Positions 54,860-58,202 of a stretch of 58,202 nt of DNA are shown here, one piece after another. The translations under genes were made by a program, and so were the position numbers. How positions within the stretch are numbered: position 1 is the stretch's first letter; each line of letters begins with the position of its first letter. The notes below the pieces were generated by a model. That model ran no database searches. It was not told the origin of the DNA and saw only the letters and a program-made list of their open reading frames with translations. The DNA is from a bacterium (lineage in GTDB: Bacteria; UBP6; JAFGXH01), in assembly GCA_027064085.1 (NCBI GenBank), contig JAMOQH010000040.1:1-58202 (forward strand), written 5' to 3'.

Positions 54860-57808
54860 TTATTCTTTACCTATAACTAAAGAATTATTAGCAGGTATTG
54901 TAAGGTTTCCATTAAAATCTATAACCTCACCCGTAAAAGCATTCCTAAATGAACCAATTACATCATTACATGTAACATTAACAGCACTACTTCCTTTATT
55001 TATACCAATAATTACAATATCATCATCATAAGTCATTTTATAAACCCAGTAATCATTATCTATAGCACAAGTAGTTCTTGTTCCTCTTCTTGTTGCACTA
55101 TGTTTTACTCTAAAAAGGCCTAGTTTTTGTAAATGAGTCCTTGTTTCAATTTCATTATTATCAGTTAAATCAAATCTCATAAATCTTCTGTTATCAGGGT
55201 CTGTTCCACCAGGCATTCCAAATTCATCACCTTGATAAATTAATGGGATTCTTGGAGATGTCATTAAAATAGTTTGAGCCAACTGTAATAATTTGTAATT
55301 ACCATTAGCTTCATTTAAAGCTCTCATCACATCGTGATTACCTAGAAAATTAGACATTAAAGCACCATTCCATTTGTCTGTATAAAAAGTATCATTCCAT
55401 TCAGTAAAAGATTTTAAATCATTTAGATTACCATTATGTAAAACAGTATCTCTGATTGTAAAATAAAAACCAAATTCAAATTGACCAAATAATTTATCAT
55501 CACCAACAAATGAATTTAAAAAATCTGCATTTCCATCAAAAGTTTCTCCTATTGTGTAAAAATCATAACCAGTTGTTTGTATTTGTTCTTTAATTCTTTG
55601 TCTGATAGTTGTTGTGAAATCCATCACCATATGCTTAACAGCATCAAGCCTATAACCATCAAAATCATATTCTTGAATAATCCACATTGCATGATCCATT
55701 ACCAAATTCATTAAAATTGGATTACTATAATTGAAGTCTGGTAAATAATTTGTAAACCAACAGGTTATAGGTTGATCCCAGCCACAGACATAAGGATTAT
55801 TTAAATTATGAAAATATGATGCAATATTTGCCCAAGGACTTACTGAACCTGTTGCTGTAGTATTATCCGTAACTGCGAAAACATGATTTGCAACAAAATC
55901 AGCTAAAACTCTTATTCCATGAGTATGTGCAACTCTGATTAATTGTTTTAATTCTTCTTCTGTTCCAAAATGAGGGTCTATTGGAGAATCAATTCCATCC
56001 AGATGGTTAGTATCTGTCCAGCCTGTTGCAATTGGCCAATAAGAATGATATGCAGAGTACCATTTTCCATCACTAACCCCTATTCCCTTACCATCGGTAT
56101 TTAAAATCGGAGAAGAAATCCATAAAACATTAACTCCCATATTTTCAAAATAACCAGATTCTATTTTTGCAATAATTCCTGCAAAATCTCCACCTTGCCA
56201 GTTTTTATCAGTATCTACGCCCACAACAGGAGCATCATTTGTAGCATCAGCATTATTAAATCTGTCTGTCATAATTTGATAGATAAAAGCATCTTTCCAT
56301 TTAAAGGGATGATCTTCTATCCAAATAGGAACATAAACAGCTTGGTTGTTTAAACCATTTGTATCTGTAACTCTAAAAAGATATGTATATTTTCCATTAG
56401 CTAGATTATCAGCAGAAATTGAGAAAGTTTTTGTTGCTTCGTTATAATTTGAACTCAAGTCAACTTCTTCACCATTAAGGTAAAATTTACTTTTTGTAAA
56501 GTCTATATCTGCATTACCTGTATAAGTAACAGAAAAGCTATAAGATTTACCATTAATATTTAAATCATTATTGTATTTTAGTTCTTTTGCTTTTTGATTT
56601 TCATCAATTATGGTAGCTGTTCCATAACTTATGTCGGAAGAATTAATTATATCTGGAGTTGGAAGTGCATCACAGTATCTCCATGTGTTTCCATTATCAA
56701 TAGAAAATCTAAAAATAAATTTAAAGCTTCCTATTTTATCTGATGGAAAATCAACCATGTATTCGTGGTTATTACCGTAATCACCTTTACCTGCAACGTT
56801 AAAACTTGCATCTACCCATGTTAATTGATTATAGTTGACAGGATATTTTATATCTTTACTAGTATAACCAAGTTGTGCTTTTATAAAAGATTGTTCGTGA
56901 TTTACATTAGTTACATTTTCTTCATAAATTTGAGCATATATTTTGGAATTCTCTCCAATATAGCCTTTTAGTATATTAATAGGGTTTGCAACATTGCTTC
57001 CAGTAGGTCCACCATACCAGTTTATTCCACACCAATCAGCAAGGCTATCTAGTGAAGGATTACAACCAGCAATTCCATTTGGGGTGTAGCCATCATTACA
57101 ATTACAAGAGGCAACTAAACCAACAGAAGTACATGTTCCATTATTACCACAAGTTATTCCACTACAAGGGTCAGCAACGCATTTATGAGCATCATCTTCT
57201 AGATTACAAATAGGTGTTGCTAATATGCCACAATCTGCATTTGAATTGCAAAAACCTGATTTTAATTCACATTTTCCATTTTCACTATTACATTGCTCCC
57301 AATTATTACAACTGACTCCTAAACATTTATCTGTTATTTCATCAGCAACACACTTTAAGCCTTCATCATGGAAACCTGTTGGGCATTCACAAGTTGTAGC
57401 TCCATAACCATAGCCTTCATTTTTGCATGTTCCACCATTACCACAGTTTACATTATCACATGGGTTAATATTTGTTCCTGTGCAGTTATGGTTTTCATCA
57501 CAAGTACCATTATTACAGTCATCATCTTTATTGCAATAGCCATCTCTTAAAACACATGCTTCAGCAACACATTTCTCCCATGAATCACAAGCAGGTTCAC
57601 AGCCAGTATTGTTTGGTAAACAAGCTAAGTCCCCATCTTGATGATACCCTATATCACAATTACAAACAGCTCTACCTGTTGAATCATCACATTTTCCATG
57701 GTTACTGCATTTAACACTAGAGCATAAATTACTTCCTTCAGTATCATCACAAGAGATAAAAATAAAGCTACTAGCAATAAGGATAAATATTAGATATAGA
57801 CTTTTCAT
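54860..57808 (-). CDS. EGF-bearing GH13 alpha-amylase-family lipoprotein
   Basis: 982 residues. Lipobox FISC (Cys20). Residues 28-245 hold about five EGF-like or Cys-rich units. Residues 250-380 form a beta domain of carbohydrate-binding or Ig type, a second Ig-like domain follows, and the GH13 barrel runs from about 500. GH13 motifs: DFVANH, GYRLDAVKH (nucleophile D722), IGETF (acid E755) and FLGNHD (D826), all intact. The C-terminal domain is the usual GH13 beta cap. A cell-surface enzyme acting on alpha-glucans such as starch or glycogen is likely; the exact specificity is unknown. Own promoter; good ribosome site GGGAG. Confidence 0.92.
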   Translation of the reverse strand: MKSLYLIFILIASSFIFISCDDTEGSNLCSSVKCSNHGKCDDSTGRAVCNCDIGYHQDGDLACLPNNTGCEPACDSWEKCVAEACVLRDGYCNKDDDCNNGTCDENHNCTGTNINPCDNVNCGNGGTCKNEGYGYGATTCECPTGFHDEGLKCVADEITDKCLGVSCNNWEQCNSENGKCELKSGFCNSNADCGILATPICNLEDDAHKCVADPCSGITCGNNGTCTSVGLVASCNCNDGYTPNGIAGCNPSLDSLADWCGINWYGGPTGSNVANPINILKGYIGENSKIYAQIYEENVTNVNHEQSFIKAQLGYTSKDIKYPVNYNQLTWVDASFNVAGKGDYGNNHEYMVDFPSDKIGSFKFIFRFSIDNGNTWRYCDALPTPDIINSSDISYGTATIIDENQKAKELKYNNDLNINGKSYSFSVTYTGNADIDFTKSKFYLNGEEVDLSSNYNEATKTFSISADNLANGKYTYLFRVTDTNGLNNQAVYVPIWIEDHPFKWKDAFIYQIMTDRFNNADATNDAPVVGVDTDKNWQGGDFAGIIAKIESGYFENMGVNVLWISSPILNTDGKGIGVSDGKWYSAYHSYWPIATGWTDTNHLDGIDSPIDPHFGTEEELKQLIRVAHTHGIRVLADFVANHVFAVTDNTTATGSVSPWANIASYFHNLNNPYVCGWDQPITCWFTNYLPDFNYSNPILMNLVMDHAMWIIQEYDFDGYRLDAVKHMVMDFTTTIRQRIKEQIQTTGYDFYTIGETFDGNADFLNSFVGDDKLFGQFEFGFYFTIRDTVLHNGNLNDLKSFTEWNDTFYTDKWNGALMSNFLGNHDVMRALNEANGNYKLLQLAQTILMTSPRIPLIYQGDEFGMPGGTDPDNRRFMRFDLTDNNEIETRTHLQKLGLFRVKHSATRRGTRTTCAIDNDYWVYKMTYDDDIVIIGINKGSSAVNVTCNDVIGSFRNAFTGEVIDFNGNLTIPANNSLVIGKE

Positions 57809-57836
57809 TTAAGAACTCCCAACTAATTCAAAAATG

Positions 57837-57865
57837 ATTTTACATGTATTTTAAATAATAGTCAA
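57837..57865 (-). promoter_or_regulatory. Promoter of the GH13 gene
   Basis: Minus strand TTGACT (57860-57865), 17 bases, TAAAAT (57837-57842), about 28 bases before the ATG. Confidence 0.7.
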
Positions 57866-57891
57866 GATTATTGGATATCAATTCTGATAAA

Positions 57892-57950
57892 TTGTAACTA
57901 TTCAGGCTAAATTTTATTAAAAAATAAAAAATTAGCCTGAATAGTTACAA
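57892..57950. repeat. 19-bp perfect inverted repeat
   Basis: Arms 57892-57910 and 57932-57950 are perfect inverse copies (start TTGTAACTATT). The 21-base loop is A/T-only. The arms cover the end of the small lipoprotein gene. It could be a bidirectional terminator, although the trailing T run is short. Confidence 0.8.
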
Positions 57951-58143
57951 ATTTTAACCAGTAATCATTAATTCTTCTATTATTTTTCCAAATAGAAACA
58001 TAAAAATAGTTATTTTTATTCAATGAAAATCCAGCACTATTTGATGTTTTGTTTTTATTTTTATTATTGCAAGAAGTTAATGACAGCAGAATTATTATTA
58101 ACAAGATATTATTTATGAGTTTTTTCTTTCTAATATTCGGCAT
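57907..58143 (-). CDS. Small lipoprotein, 78 residues
   Basis: Signal with lipobox LTSC (Cys25) followed by Asn/Lys-rich sequence (NNKNKNKTSNS) and a short aromatic end (YFYVSIWKNNRRINDYW). The last 15 codons lie in the inverted repeat at 57892-57950. AGGGG precedes the ATG by six bases. No family recognised. Its start overlaps the tail of the upstream partial gene. Confidence 0.5.
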   Translation of the reverse strand: MPNIRKKKLINNILLIIILLSLTSCNNKNKNKTSNSAGFSLNKNNYFYVSIWKNNRRINDYWLKFVTIQANFLFFNKI

Positions 58144-58202
58144 ACCATACCCCTATTGGTTCGTCTCGTAAACCCTTAGAACAACTTAATGAATTTTTAA
58201 AA
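58130..58202 (-). CDS. C-terminal end of a gene cut by the window edge
   Basis: The minus strand enters the window reading FKNSLSCSKGLRDEPIGVWY then AEY and TAG (58130-58132). Codon use and composition look coding. The stop overlaps the start region of the small lipoprotein, which would allow coupling. Identity cannot be told from 23 codons. Confidence 0.4.
   Translation of the reverse strand, partial: FKNSLSCSKGLRDEPIGVWYAEY

Overview
This AT-rich window looks like chromosome from a diderm bacterium of the former Deltaproteobacteria (Myxococcota, Bradymonadales or Bdellovibrionota relatives). The evidence is many Cys-rich EGF-like lipoproteins, split b/b' subunits in an F-type ATP synthase operon, and a cluster resembling the Myxococcus Agl motor and Glt envelope machine next to a Wza/Wzc/beta-barrel polysaccharide exporter. 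The exact lineage cannot be fixed from this sequence alone.

Layout. 0.2-3.6 kb: three paralogous Cys-rich lipoproteins, two of which share a duplicated promoter and leader. 3.7-10 kb: a PLP-dependent Cys/Met-metabolism enzyme, a Sel1-repeat protein, a secreted protein with four tandem DsbA-like domains, and an EGF-repeat lipoprotein. 10.1-15.7 kb (+): an operon from a consensus-like promoter encoding a MotA/TolQ/ExbB channel, a protein joining an ExbD-like membrane helix to a von Willebrand A domain, an MCE/MlaD protein, a CvpA-family membrane protein, a repeat protein and thymidylate kinase. 15.7-24.8 kb (-): a ParA ATPase with two N-terminal zinc fingers, a small ribbon-helix-helix protein and two Opp/Dpp-like permeases, preceded by a near-consensus promoter next to four copies of an 8-bp repeat; then a single 1803-residue AddA-AddB fusion.

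24.9-27.8 kb: an accessory island. A perfect 91-bp copy of the 3' part of atpC lies on its left side. It holds an unknown gene, remnants of an SBBP propeller protein and a transposase, another unknown gene, and a VapBC-type toxin-antitoxin pair. 27.8-33.7 kb (-): F1Fo ATP synthase genes b'-b-delta-alpha-gamma-beta-epsilon, ending in a hairpin terminator. 34-35.3 kb: an SsnA-like amidohydrolase.

35.3-54.7 kb (-): a long, tightly packed cluster. Its upstream part encodes secreted TPR/coiled-coil proteins, a TPR lipoprotein, an ExbB-like channel, two ExbD-like proteins and a GltG/PglI-like TonB-type protein. Its downstream part encodes an outer-membrane beta-barrel, a short Wza, a Wzc tyrosine kinase, an O-antigen-ligase-like protein with no ordinary start codon, and a TPR-like protein. 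I read it as a proton-driven, envelope-spanning machine coupled to polysaccharide export. 54.9-58.2 kb (-): an EGF/GH13 lipoprotein, a small lipoprotein and the tail of one more gene.

The least familiar parts are the MotA plus VWA-ExbD hybrid operon, the zinc-finger ParA/RHH/permease operon with its repeats, the AddA-AddB fusion, the four-domain DsbA protein, and the combined motor and polysaccharide cluster.
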